From Chitinophaga flava (GTDB lineage Bacteria; Bacteroidota; Bacteroidia; Chitinophagales; Chitinophagaceae): a stretch of 64,000 bases of DNA. Of the stretch, positions 36,050 to 44,857 are shown piece by piece; position 1 is the stretch's first letter; every line of letters begins with the position of its first letter. The notes under the pieces are model-generated. The model was not told the origin of the DNA. It saw only the letters and a program-made list of their open reading frames with translations, and ran no database searches. A program made the position numbers and the translations under genes. The stretch covers positions 1,736,001-1,800,000 of the forward strand of contig NZ_QFFJ01000002.1 in assembly GCF_003308995.1 (NCBI RefSeq), given 5' to 3'.

Positions 36050-39000
36050 TTATTTGAAACTGGCGCGGATACCGAAGTTGTAAGAAGTGGTGTTAGGATA
36101 GGCGGTGCCTCTGCCGTCGCCCAGTTCCGGGTCCCAGATCTTCCAGGGCGAGATGGTGAACAGGTTGGTGCCGTTAACATAGGCGCGCAGGCTTTTGAGG
36201 CCGTAACGCTGCAGTTTTTTCATGCTGAAGGTATATCCCAGCTCAGCACTTTTCAGACGGATATAGTCGGCGCGTTTGAGCCACCATGTGCTTTCGTAAT
36301 AGTTGGTGGTGATATCCTGGCGGGTAGACATACGTGGATAGAAAGGCCTGTTGTTGGGGTTGTCGGGTGTCCAGCGATCGGTGGCTGCCGTATATAGGTT
36401 CCCGATAGTAGGACCTTCATAGAACGGGTTGGTACCATGACCGCCGCTATACATAAAGTCCACCAAAGCTACACCCTGGAAGAAGAGGCTGAGGTCGAAG
36501 CCTTTGGCGCCCACGCTGAAGTTGAGGCCATATACGATGCGGGGCACAGGGCCATAGCCAATGGCCTTCTGGTCGAAGCTGTTGATGATACCATCACCGT
36601 TAAGGTCTGCATATTTGATGTCCCCGGGCCGTACATCTCCTGATTGTTTGGGAGATTTGGCGATGTCTGCTGAATCGGTGAAGAGGCCGAGTGCCACATA
36701 GCCGAAACGCTGGTCGATGGTCTGACCGGTGCGGTTGAGCCATGGATACTGCCATGGGGGAAGACCATCATATACATTTTTGTTGATGTTGAAGTTGAAG
36801 TTACCCCTGAAAGCGACCCAGTAGTTTTGGGAAAATGATTTGTTATAGTCGACGGTTACATCAATCCCTTTGTTTTCTGTGATACCGATATTACGATAAG
36901 GTATATTGCCGGAAGTGTAACCGGAAGAATAGGGGATGTCGTACTGCCGCAGGAGGATGCCTGTTCTGCGTTCGTTGAACAGTTCCACGATCAGTGACAG
37001 TTCATCCCGGAATGCTTTTATTTCGATACCCAGGTTCTGACGTTTGCCTGTTTCCCAGCTGACTTCTGATCCGATCTGATCTTCTTCCAGACCTCCGAAG
37101 GAAGTAGTATTTCCGGGGACGCCAAACGTATATCCGAGGCCGTTATCGCTTTTTATCCGTGTGAGGAAGAGGAAACGGGAGCCGGTATTGCTGTTGCCCG
37201 ACAGCCCATAGGTATAGCGTAGTTTAAGATAGGAGATCACATTGCTGAGTGGTGCGAAAAAGTTTTCATTAGATATTACCCAGCCTGCACCGAAGGAGGG
37301 GAAGAGGCCGTAGCGTTTTCTGGGTGTGAAATTTTCGGAACCGTTGTATCCGAAGTTGGCTTCTGCAAAATAACGGCTCTTATAGCCATAGGTAGCCCTG
37401 CCGCTGAGACCTCTTACACGGAAGGGAATCGAGCTGATAAGATCACCGGCATCGGCATCAACGTAGTCAGACTGATTATATAACAGTAACGCAGATACGT
37501 CGTGGTCGCCGAATTTTCTTGCGTAGTTCAGTGCTGTTTCTGTATAAAAACGGCGGTCACCGCCTCTTGAAACATCGAAGCCCAGTACATTGGAGCCGGG
37601 ATCAACGATCCTGGTAAGCAGGTTGCCGGCAGAGTCGCGGCCGGTAGCGTAGTAGGTCTGCACTTCCCTTTTTCTGTTGAGGTTATTCCAGCTGTAAGAA
37701 TCAAATGCAAACATACTGGTGAATGAGAGCCCTTTCAGTATGAAGTCGAGCTGCTGCCTTACTCTGATATTGGAACGGATGGTGTTGCGGTATTCGGTAG
37801 CATAGCCCGACTGGGTAAGGTTACGGTAGGGGCTGGGGTAGCTGCCACCGGGGATCTTGGGCCATTGTCCGTTGGAATATTGTGGTGGTATCAGGTGGGG
37901 CGGTACCTGTGTAGCGAGATTAAACAGTGCGCCTGTGCCGATACCGGGGTAGTTACTATTGATGATAAAGCCGTTGACACCTAGTTCCAGCTTGGTGGTT
38001 TTGGTGATATTGGCGTCTACATTGGTGGTGAAGTTGTAGCGGTCCAGTTTGATGGATGAATTGTAGGATTGTATGTTATCGCGTTTCAGCAGGCCTACTT
38101 CGGAGTAGTACCCGGCAGAAATATAATAGGTGGCGAACTCGGAGCCGCCGCGTACATTGAGGTTGGCTCTTCTGTTCTGGCCGTATTCATTAAACAACAC
38201 CTTGAACCAGTCTACATTGGGATAGAGGTCGGGGTCTTCGCCGCTGATATGTTTCTGTATTCTGTCTTCAGTATAGAGGGGTGTTCTTCCACGCATAGTG
38301 AGGCCTTCGTTGTAGAGCCGCATAAACGTTGGCGCATCTACGAATTTGGGCAGCTGTGTGAATTTGGTAACGGCCTGGTTAAGCTCTATGTTGATCTGAG
38401 GTTTGCCGGGGCGTCCTGCTTTGGTATTGACGAGGATAACACCGTTGGCGCCACGGGTGCCGTATACAGCGGTGGCGGAAGCGTCTTTCAGTACGGTAAA
38501 GCTTTCCACGTCTTCGGGGTCGAGGTCGTTGATGCTGCGGTCTGGCACACCGTCAACGATGATGAGTGGTCCGCGTGGGCTGGAGCCGAAAGTGGAGATA
38601 CCGCGTATCCATATATCAGATCCATCGTAGCCGGGTTCGCCGCTGCGCTGAACGGCTACTACGCCTGCCAGGCGGCCGCCGAGGGCGTTGGTGAGGCTTC
38701 TCACGGGCAGCTTCAGTTCTTCCGGTTTGATGGTAGACTGCGCCCCTACGAGGCTGATCTTTTTCTGTGCGCCGAAGCCTACCACCACCACTTCATTGAG
38801 TCCTCCTTCTTTGGCCAGCATCTCCACATTGATGTCCACTCTGTTGCGGACACTGATCTGTTGTGCCTGATAGCCGATGTATGAAAATTCGAGGGTGTCA
38901 GTCGGTTCTACGTCCAGTTCATAGAAACCTTTGTCGTTGGTGGTGGTACCTGTAGGCGTCCTTATTATTTTAACAGTGACGCCTACCAGCGGCGCGCCGA

Positions 39001-39454
39001 GTTTGTCTTTCACCGTGCCGGAAACTTTTACCTTGACTGCTGGTTTGTGAACAGGGGCGGGGCGCGGTTCGGCAGGTGTAATGATATATTGTGAGGGACC
39101 GGTCATGCTGAGGGTGAGGTCGTAGGACTGGAGTATCTTTTGTAAAGAGGCGATGGCAACAGAGGCGCCGGTATTGAGGAGTTTATCCGGCAGAAAAATA
39201 TTCTTTGCATATTTTTCATTCATGGCTATACGCAGCTGGTATTTGGTATACACTTTTTCCAGTGCGTCTTTCAGGGATATGACCTGGCTGGCGGGCCCTG
39301 TATCAGCGGGGATATGTTTGCGGTGTTGCTGGAAATACTGTTCCGGAACGCTGGTCACGGCATCCTGTGCCTGCGACGAGGATGCTGTAATGCCCAGTAA
39401 CAGGCACAGGCCGGCCATTCCCTTCAGGCAAAGCCGTAGAGATCCAAATTTCAT
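36050..39454 (-). CDS. SusC/RagA-family TonB-linked outer-membrane transporter with STN domain
   Basis: A 1134-residue protein. After a signal peptide it has an STN signalling domain (about 60-125; ISLKDALEKVYTKYQLRIAM), a carboxypeptidase-like regulatory domain (about 145-215; SGTVKDKLGAPLVGVTVKII), and the SusC plug (LNEVVVVGFGAQKK, then ALGGRLAGVVAVQRSG and YGTRGANGVILVNTK), then a long beta-barrel ending in an aromatic residue. The STN domain means that it can signal to the FecR/sigma pair just upstream. It imports an unknown oligomer with SusD. Confidence 0.96.
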   Translation of the reverse strand: MKFGSLRLCLKGMAGLCLLLGITASSSQAQDAVTSVPEQYFQQHRKHIPADTGPASQVISLKDALEKVYTKYQLRIAMNEKYAKNIFLPDKLLNTGASVAIASLQKILQSYDLTLSMTGPSQYIITPAEPRPAPVHKPAVKVKVSGTVKDKLGAPLVGVTVKIIRTPTGTTTNDKGFYELDVEPTDTLEFSYIGYQAQQISVRNRVDINVEMLAKEGGLNEVVVVGFGAQKKISLVGAQSTIKPEELKLPVRSLTNALGGRLAGVVAVQRSGEPGYDGSDIWIRGISTFGSSPRGPLIIVDGVPDRSINDLDPEDVESFTVLKDASATAVYGTRGANGVILVNTKAGRPGKPQINIELNQAVTKFTQLPKFVDAPTFMRLYNEGLTMRGRTPLYTEDRIQKHISGEDPDLYPNVDWFKVLFNEYGQNRRANLNVRGGSEFATYYISAGYYSEVGLLKRDNIQSYNSSIKLDRYNFTTNVDANITKTTKLELGVNGFIINSNYPGIGTGALFNLATQVPPHLIPPQYSNGQWPKIPGGSYPSPYRNLTQSGYATEYRNTIRSNIRVRQQLDFILKGLSFTSMFAFDSYSWNNLNRKREVQTYYATGRDSAGNLLTRIVDPGSNVLGFDVSRGGDRRFYTETALNYARKFGDHDVSALLLYNQSDYVDADAGDLISSIPFRVRGLSGRATYGYKSRYFAEANFGYNGSENFTPRKRYGLFPSFGAGWVISNENFFAPLSNVISYLKLRYTYGLSGNSNTGSRFLFLTRIKSDNGLGYTFGVPGNTTSFGGLEEDQIGSEVSWETGKRQNLGIEIKAFRDELSLIVELFNERRTGILLRQYDIPYSSGYTSGNIPYRNIGITENKGIDVTVDYNKSFSQNYWVAFRGNFNFNINKNVYDGLPPWQYPWLNRTGQTIDQRFGYVALGLFTDSADIAKSPKQSGDVRPGDIKYADLNGDGIINSFDQKAIGYGPVPRIVYGLNFSVGAKGFDLSLFFQGVALVDFMYSGGHGTNPFYEGPTIGNLYTAATDRWTPDNPNNRPFYPRMSTRQDITTNYYESTWWLKRADYIRLKSAELGYTFSMKKLQRYGLKSLRAYVNGTNLFTISPWKIWDPELGDGRGTAYPNTTSYNFGIRASFK

Positions 39455-39579
39455 AACGGATAAAATTTAGGTTAAAGACTACATAAAGTGGTATATGAAT
39501 GCTGTAGGATTATTTCCGGGGCGTACATCTGCCCATAGGAAAAGATTCCTTTCCATCAGAAAAAACAAAGTCACTGTTC

Positions 39580-39597
39580 CCGCAGGATGACCTGCGG
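39580..39597 (-). terminator. Hairpin between FecR and SusC genes
   Basis: A 7-bp stem (CCGCAGG / CCTGCGG) with loop ATGA, in the 221-base gap between the anti-sigma gene and the SusC gene. No U tract follows directly, so it may only reduce read-through. The gap probably also holds the sigma-dependent SusC promoter. Confidence 0.4.
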
Positions 39598-39675
39598 CGA
39601 TCGGGATTTTCCGGATATTTTTTTCTGCTTAAAAAATGATTTTGCTAAAGTCTGGTTTTGTTTTGAGCGCGATTT

Positions 39676-40656
39676 TTATTTTGGTTGAATAATGATCCGG
39701 TTACTATCTTTTCTGACATCAGCTTCCAGCATACCTGCCAGTGACTTGCACAGGCTCAGTTCATCTGTTATCAGTACGCGGCCGCTGATGCTTGTATTCC
39801 GGAGTTTTTGCGGTTGTAATATTTCTACATGATACCCGTAGTTGATCTGCAATAATTCTTTAATTTCCTCCATGGAGGTGTTTTCAAATTTATAATCACC
39901 ATCTTTCCAGGCAGCAAACAATTGTGCGTTAACGCTATCCATCTGAAGCTGGTTGTTCACTACTGTTACTCTTTGTCCGGGCCGTACCAGCATTTCCTGG
40001 CTGTGGGTGCTGGCTTTTACCATTCCGGTGTTGACTATTACGTTGGCGCTGAGTGGATCATCGTTCACTGTAAATGAGGTCCCCAATACCATTACGGTGA
40101 TACCGGGAGTATGTATTCTGAAAGGCGTTGCTGTATTTTTCACTACTTCAAAGTATCCGCTGCCGTTCAGCCACAGTTCACGCAGACCGTCTTTTACGTT
40201 GCGGTACTGGAGGGAGCTGCCGGGCTTTACCCAGATGCGGGTGCTGTCGGGCAGCACAATGTGCTGTACGGTTGGCTTCTGTGATACCAGGGTGATGAGT
40301 GGCGGCTGCCCAGGCTGTTTTGTCAGCACGTAGGCGGCTATTCCTCCTGCGATCACCAGCACCAGTAATACCGCTGCGTATTTTAGCCAGTGCAGGCGCC
40401 GTACGGGGTTCGCTACATCTGTGGACTGCTGCAGTTGAGCCGCTATCTCGAGCCAGCGTTCATCCGTATCCTCGCGGGTAACTTCTGACACACGCTGCTG
40501 GTCCAGTATATCCTTGACCTGAAAATACAGCTCACGGTTGCCGGGAGCAGCTTCCAGCCAGGCGGCCACCTCGGCGGTTTCCGCAGGGCTGGCCTGGCCA
40601 TCGATAAACTTTATCAATATCGTGTAATCCAACCCGTTAGTATTATTAGGTGCCAT
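39676..40656 (-). CDS. FecR-family anti-sigma factor
   Basis: A 326-residue protein with a cytoplasmic N-terminal sigma-binding region (FIDGQASPAETAEVAAWLEA), one membrane segment at about residues 89-112, a periplasmic FecR domain (VLPDSTRIWVKPGSSLQYRN, NGSGYFEV, VMVLGTSFTVN), and a C-terminal DUF4974-like domain. It holds the ECF sigma factor until SusC signals through its STN domain. It is encoded between the sigma and SusC genes, the standard order in Bacteroidota. Confidence 0.93.
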   Translation of the reverse strand: MAPNNTNGLDYTILIKFIDGQASPAETAEVAAWLEAAPGNRELYFQVKDILDQQRVSEVTREDTDERWLEIAAQLQQSTDVANPVRRLHWLKYAAVLLVLVIAGGIAAYVLTKQPGQPPLITLVSQKPTVQHIVLPDSTRIWVKPGSSLQYRNVKDGLRELWLNGSGYFEVVKNTATPFRIHTPGITVMVLGTSFTVNDDPLSANVIVNTGMVKASTHSQEMLVRPGQRVTVVNNQLQMDSVNAQLFAAWKDGDYKFENTSMEEIKELLQINYGYHVEILQPQKLRNTSISGRVLITDELSLCKSLAGMLEADVRKDSNRIIIQPK

Positions 40657-40747
40657 TTCATATAATTTAGACGAGAAAGGGATAAAAACTACGTACTGTT
40701 TTTTCTGAATTTTTTTTACCGGGAGAGAAAGTTAATATAAGCGCTCC

Positions 40748-41341
40748 TTAAAACAGCGTAATGGAGGAGAGGAAAGTGTTGGCTTTGCGTATGAGTCCGC
40801 GCAATTGTTTGATAGCTTTGTACAGCTGTGTTTCTACGGTACGTGCCGAGATACCCATTGCTGCTGATATTTCACCTGTTTTGAGTCCCTGCTGGTAACG
40901 CAGTTTCACCACTTCACGGCATTTGGGAGGCAGGGCCTCTATGGCCTGCCATACACTGGCTGCCAGGTTATCTTGTTGGAGCAGGCTTTGCCGGGGGCCG
41001 TCAGGACTGAAATAATCCAGCTCCGCTTCGCTGAGCCCGGGAATAGTGGCATTCACATAACGCTGATGCACGGCCTGCTGCCTGATATGATCAAGGCAAC
41101 CATTGTGTACGCTGCGGAAAAGATAACTCCTGATGCTGGTGCTGATAGAAAGAGAAGGGCCTTTCCGGTATAATTGTATAAAAACATCCTGAATAATATC
41201 TTCTGCAGTTTCCCGGGTCACATACTTACAGGCATAGGCCAGCAATGCAGCATAACACGCTTTAAATACAGGTTCAAGCGCTGCTGCATCATGCTGTGCC
41301 GGTGTCCCGGTTTGTCGTGCTTCATCTACAGGCTCCCCCAT
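40748..41341 (-). CDS. ECF-type RNA polymerase sigma factor
   Basis: A 197-residue sigma-70 family protein. Region 2 is visible as YVTRETAEDIIQDVFIQLYR and region 4 as ALPPKCREVVKLRYQQGLKT followed by the helix-turn-helix EISAAMGISARTVETQLYKA. The first gene of the sigma/FecR/SusC/SusD group, it is expected to activate the SusC promoter. It is divergent from the SnoaL-like gene with 282 bases between. Confidence 0.93.
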   Translation of the reverse strand: MGEPVDEARQTGTPAQHDAAALEPVFKACYAALLAYACKYVTRETAEDIIQDVFIQLYRKGPSLSISTSIRSYLFRSVHNGCLDHIRQQAVHQRYVNATIPGLSEAELDYFSPDGPRQSLLQQDNLAASVWQAIEALPPKCREVVKLRYQQGLKTGEISAAMGISARTVETQLYKAIKQLRGLIRKANTFLSSITLF

Positions 41342-41480
41342 AGCTTATTAAAGGTATTTGTAACAATTATCCAAGATAATGACAATAATAATAAAATACA
41401 AACGCGTTGTGCCCGCGTTTGAAACGATAATATAGCGTTTATCTCTGATGTCACCGGATTGAACTGAGCCTGTTTTTTTT

Positions 41481-41521
41481 GTCCATATCACCCCGCGATA
41501 AAGTCCATTTAACCCCGCATC
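41481..41521 (+). promoter_or_regulatory. 22-bp-spaced direct repeats upstream of the SnoaL-like gene
   Basis: GTCCATATCACCCCGC (41481-41496) is repeated as GTCCATTTAACCCCGC (41503-41518): 14 of 16 bases match, one period of 22 bases. LytTR-type regulators bind pairs of direct repeats spaced about two helical turns apart. The site lies 20-60 bases upstream of a good -7 box, a usual activator position. Confidence 0.5.
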
Positions 41522-41539
41522 GGCGAAATATTTAAACCA

Positions 41540-41547
41540 TAGCTTTG
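41540..41547 (+). promoter_or_regulatory. Bacteroidota-type -7 box (TAGCTTTG)
   Basis: A perfect match to TAnnTTTG, 77 bases upstream of the SnoaL-like start. No TTTG is seen at -33, which is consistent with an activator-dependent promoter using the direct repeats just upstream. Confidence 0.5.
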
Positions 41548-41623
41548 TTAATAATATCTCATAATAAAAACAAAACAGGGGGATCATCGCTAAGTATAAT
41601 TTTCACCCAAAAAAAATAAAATA

Positions 41624-42004
41624 ATGATAACTACATCCAAAAATGTACTGACTACACAGGAAGTGGCAGCCCGCTTCCATGAACTGGCCCAGCAAGAAAA
41701 ATGGTTTGAGATACAGGAAGAATTTTTTGCGGAGAATGTGAAGAGTATAGACCCTGCCGGCTCACCGTATATGGGATATGCGGAAGGCAAAGCCGCTGTT
41801 CGCAAAAAAGGAGAAGACTTCGTACAACGGATCACGGCGCTTCATCGTGCTTATACAAGCGCACCACTGGTAACCGGTAATCATTTTGTGGTAACAAGAG
41901 AGATAGATATAACTGTAGAACCACACGGAAGAATACAGCTTAACCAGATCATGCTGTATGAAGTGAAAGATGGTCAGATTATACTCGAGCAGTTTTTTTA
42001 CTAA
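41624..42004 (+). CDS. SnoaL-like/NTF2-fold protein
   Basis: A 126-residue single-domain protein. The N-terminal helix VAARFHELAQQEKWFEIQEE, the segment FFAENVKSIDP, and beta strands ending LYEVKDGQIILEQFFY are typical of the SnoaL-like NTF2-superfamily fold. Members include hydrolases, isomerases and non-enzymatic binding proteins, so function cannot be fixed. It has its own promoter elements and lies in front of the SUKH pseudogene. Confidence 0.75.
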   Translation: MITTSKNVLTTQEVAARFHELAQQEKWFEIQEEFFAENVKSIDPAGSPYMGYAEGKAAVRKKGEDFVQRITALHRAYTSAPLVTGNHFVVTREIDITVEPHGRIQLNQIMLYEVKDGQIILEQFFY

Positions 42005-42064
42005 GGAAGAGATCTTTATGAAATTAGATAAAAGGCGTATTTTCCGGGATTAAAAGCATCCTCC

Positions 42065-42580
42065 ATGATACGCGATATCCCATTTTTTAAAGAAGAACTG
42101 CTGTTTGAAGATAGTTGGGAGCCGCTTACCATCGCGTAAATAAACACCTTGTTTCCCGAAGCGTTTGAGGGGAAAGCTGATTTTTTGAAGTTTTACCTCG
42201 CCCGCAATGGTGGCTATTTTAGAAAGGGATGCAGGATTTATAGAGATCATTTTTATGATGTGTCCAAAGATGGATATACTTCTGTAGAAGTCGAATCATT
42301 TCATTTTATACCCCGGTATCCAGGCGACGATTCTCCTTTCCTTCTGGCAATGAATATGGTATGGGAGCGAAAAGCAAAATACTCTTCAGCTTTAAAGGAC
42401 TTCTGTAAGTCCCATGTTCCTTTTGCCGGTGATGGCAGTGATAATGATTATTGGCTGGATCTGCAAACCGGACTTATTAAATCAATAAGATGGGAAGAAA
42501 GCGATCATCCGGATGATGCTATCTTAATTGCTCCATCATTTTATGAATTTTGTACGCACCTGCAGGCAGGTAGCAGATAA
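42065..42580 (+). pseudogene. SUKH (SMI1/KNR4)-like gene broken by an in-frame stop
   Basis: From ATG at 42065 one frame reads MIRDIPFFKEELLFEDSWEP then LTIA, meets TAA at 42137-42139, and continues in the same frame with INTLFPEAFEGKADFLKFYL and ARNGGYF. This matches the SUKH N-terminal pattern (Leu-Thr-x-x-x-Ile-x-x-x-x-x, Pro, Phe-x-x-F-x-x-x-x-N-G-G). A single G-to-T change of GAA at codon 25 would give the stop. The downstream part (YWLDLQTGLIKSI) also fits SUKH. Such proteins are often immunity proteins against toxins. A TTG at 42149 could start a shortened form. Confidence 0.7.
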
Positions 42581-42594
42581 ATTAATATCTCTCG

Positions 42595-42633
42595 CAAACA
42601 AAGGCCTGGTATTCTTTACCAGGCCTTTGTTTG
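42595..42633. terminator. Bidirectional terminator
   Basis: A perfect 17-bp stem (CAAACAAAGGCCTGGTA / TACCAGGCCTTTGTTTG) with loop TTCTT, between the SUKH pseudogene and the convergent RidA gene. Confidence 0.88.
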
Positions 42634-42647
42634 TACCATGTCAGTGA

Positions 42648-43037
42648 TTATTTCACTACAGTGGCTTCCAGTTCGACGTTTAATGTTTCAAAAAGGCCTT
42701 TTACTTCCAGTACGGTGGACGCTTGTTGGATGCCATGTTTGGCTATCCAATCCTGAAAAACATCAAAGCAGGTGAAAAGCTCTGCAGTGGAAGTGGAGTA
42801 AATATTTAACCGCACAATACCCTGGCATTCGTAGCCCGCTTCTGTGATTACCTGTTCCAGGTTTTGCAGGGCCTCAATAAGCTGAGACCTCATATCGGCG
42901 GTACTGGATCGTCCGTTTGCATCTACTGCAGCCTGTCCTGAGCAGTAAAGTGTTGCTGTTGCCTGTTTTATTTCCACGGCCTGCACATAACTGCGCTGGT
43001 CCTGCCATTGCCAGGGGTTAATGATTCGTTTTTCCAT
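42648..43037 (-). CDS. RidA-family protein, cytoplasmic
   Basis: A 129-residue RidA/YjgF-like protein. I start it at the ATG at 43037 (MEKRIINPWQWQDQRSYVQA); longer frames run into the Crp gene. Features are ATLYCSGQAAVDANGRSS and LIEALQNLEQVITEAGYECQ, followed by IVRLNIYSTS. RidA enzymes deaminate reactive enamine/imine intermediates. The arginine of the canonical active site is not evident at the usual place, so it may belong to another Rid subgroup. It is codirectional with and 79 bases downstream of the Crp-like regulator. Confidence 0.82.
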   Translation of the reverse strand: MEKRIINPWQWQDQRSYVQAVEIKQATATLYCSGQAAVDANGRSSTADMRSQLIEALQNLEQVITEAGYECQGIVRLNIYSTSTAELFTCFDVFQDWIAKHGIQQASTVLEVKGLFETLNVELEATVVK

Positions 43038-43116
43038 TTGTCTGTTTTTAAGTGAAAAAATGTACCCGGCAAAGATGAGGACAGTGCATATTTTTTTCTT
43101 GTGACAAACATCACAA

Positions 43117-43683
43117 TTATGAGCGCCTAAGTCTGCTAAGGGTTTCCCGGGAAACGCCCAGATAGGAAGCCAGCAAGGTTTTAGACACTCTTTGGAAAAG
43201 CGATGGAGATCGTTTAAGCAATTGTTCGTAGCGCTCCTTAGCATTGGAGGTCAGGAAAGATAAGATGCGCTGTTGAGATGCGATATGGCCGGCATTGGCT
43301 TTCCAAAGGAAAAAATGTTCCATCTTATGAAGACCCGCACATAATTGCCGGTAATCATCCAGCGAAAGACAGTACACCGTGGTATCTTCGATACATTGTA
43401 AAGCCAAGGTGGCTTTGGTTTGTGTGAAATAAGCCAGAAAATCACTTTCCCACCAGTCTTCCATTGCAAAGGAAACAATATGCTGGTTACCTGATTCATC
43501 GCCATATACCAGCTTTACCAGCCCGGATATAATAAAATAAGCATGCCCGACTCTTTCTCCCTGCTGGATAATAAACTCGCGTTTTCTGAAACTTTTTGTG
43601 GTGAAGTGAGTGCATACAAAAGCAAATTCATCATCCGTCAGTGCTACAATCTTTTCTATATGTTGCCTTAGTATTTCGTGCAT
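43117..43683 (-). CDS. Crp/Fnr-family transcriptional regulator
   Basis: A 188-residue protein starting at the ATG at 43683 (MHEILRQHIEKIVALTDDEF). The cyclic-nucleotide-binding fold (about 25-115) has FIIQQGERVGHAYFIISGLV and a C-terminal helix-turn-helix with TLLASYLGVSRETLSRLRRS. In Bacteroidota such proteins often lack the cAMP-binding residues and sense other signals. It probably controls the RidA gene after it. Confidence 0.88.
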   Translation of the reverse strand: MHEILRQHIEKIVALTDDEFAFVCTHFTTKSFRKREFIIQQGERVGHAYFIISGLVKLVYGDESGNQHIVSFAMEDWWESDFLAYFTQTKATLALQCIEDTTVYCLSLDDYRQLCAGLHKMEHFFLWKANAGHIASQQRILSFLTSNAKERYEQLLKRSPSLFQRVSKTLLASYLGVSRETLSRLRRS

Positions 43684-43743
43684 GGGTAAGCTAGTGTATT
43701 GAATTACTAAAAATAAGCCGATATTGTGAGATAATGTTGATCC

Positions 43744-44301
43744 ATGGACAATGAATACTTCAGATCTCTTTCCGTTGAGCTGCTCTCCGAAGCTGGCTCT
43801 TATCGCAACTACGAAGAAACAGACCCATTTCCATCCCATAAAACGATCATCCAGCCGCTGCTGAAGAATAGTTTTTACGGCTGTGTGTTCGGACTGAAGA
43901 AAGACTCAGCGCTGTATTTATCAAACGCTGATATACTCATCAGTGACAAGGGAAAATTCAGATTCGACCTTTCCAAAGAATGTGTGGCCGGACATGAATA
44001 CCTCTGGAATGTCAGGGGCTGGGAACGTGGCTCTATCATCATTTTGCTGAAGAACGATGTCGATTTTTCTGAAATATTCAAGCATACTTATAGGCCCAGT
44101 TTTAGCAATAACCCTAATGCGGGAAACAGCCTGTCCGCCATCAAAAAATGTAAAGCTGAAGCGGCATTGGGAAATGTGGCAATCTGTTTTCCAGCTTCCA
44201 ACGGCAGCGAATGGATGCAGATCTATGCGACTGGCGTGGGTTGGGAGCGTATCCTGCAGCAGGCGGAGGCCAATTGTCAGCAGAAGGAGTATTATCTTTA
44301 A
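43744..44301 (+). CDS. Hypothetical protein, 185 residues
   Basis: Not recognised. It has no signal peptide or membrane segment. The middle is beta-rich with several aromatic residues (FYGCVFGL, YLSNADILISDKGKFRFDLS, WNVRGWERGSIIILL), and the end is helical. It is divergent from the Crp-like gene with 60 bases between starts, and convergent with the exported RidA gene. Confidence 0.55.
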   Translation: MDNEYFRSLSVELLSEAGSYRNYEETDPFPSHKTIIQPLLKNSFYGCVFGLKKDSALYLSNADILISDKGKFRFDLSKECVAGHEYLWNVRGWERGSIIILLKNDVDFSEIFKHTYRPSFSNNPNAGNSLSAIKKCKAEAALGNVAICFPASNGSEWMQIYATGVGWERILQQAEANCQQKEYYL

Positions 44302-44336
44302 ACTGAATGTTAAAAAGCTGGTTTTTAGTACCCAGC

Positions 44337-44792
44337 CTACTTTTTAGAAATAATAGCCGTTGCCTCAATTTCTACCAATATATCCTCCCTGAATAATTTG
44401 CTGACTTCAACGAGCGTGCTGGCTGGCAGATTGGCGGTCTTAATAAATTTATCCCGCACGTCCCGCACGGCCTGTATCTGTTTTACATCTGTCAGGAAGT
44501 AGCCGAGTTTGACAATATCGTTGAGGCTACCACCAGCTTCTTCCAGTATATTTTTGAGATTGAGAAAGATCTGTGTTGTTTGTGCAGCCACATCTTTGCC
44601 GGCCAGATTACCTTTGGCGTCCAGGCCTACCTGGCCAGAGGTGATAACCATTTTACAATGACCCAGATCGATGACCGCTGCATGGGAGTATCCTTTAGGA
44701 GTGGCCAGGGTAGCAGGATTCACCAGTTGTACATTTTGAGAGAACGCTATCGTTGAAAAAAGCAGAGACAGGATGAAGAATACGGGTTTCAT
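44337..44792 (-). CDS. RidA-family protein with signal peptide
   Basis: A 151-residue RidA-like protein. The ATG at 44792 gives MKPVFFILSLLFSTIAFSQN, a good signal peptide, so the protein acts in the periplasm. It contains the typical DLGHCKMVITSGQVGLDAKG, FLNLKNILEEAGGSLNDIVK and LPASTLVEVSKLFREDILVE segments. It follows the LytTR gene by 65 bases on the same strand and may be part of that operon. It is the second RidA-like protein in 2 kb. Confidence 0.83.
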   Translation of the reverse strand: MKPVFFILSLLFSTIAFSQNVQLVNPATLATPKGYSHAAVIDLGHCKMVITSGQVGLDAKGNLAGKDVAAQTTQIFLNLKNILEEAGGSLNDIVKLGYFLTDVKQIQAVRDVRDKFIKTANLPASTLVEVSKLFREDILVEIEATAIISKK

Positions 44793-44857
44793 ACAGAGTG
44801 ATTTTACCGCTACAAAAATAACTATTCGATGCTGCAAATATGCTGCAGTTGGCATGT

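Noticed and set aside
38069..38884. A 271-codon frame antisense to the SusC gene
   Set aside because: It lies wholly within the SusC coding sequence, and its composition mirrors the opposite strand; SusC domains cover the whole region.
34218..39454. Polysaccharide utilisation locus with a defined substrate
   Set aside because: SusC and SusD are clear but no glycoside hydrolase, lyase or sulfatase is encoded nearby, so no substrate is claimed.
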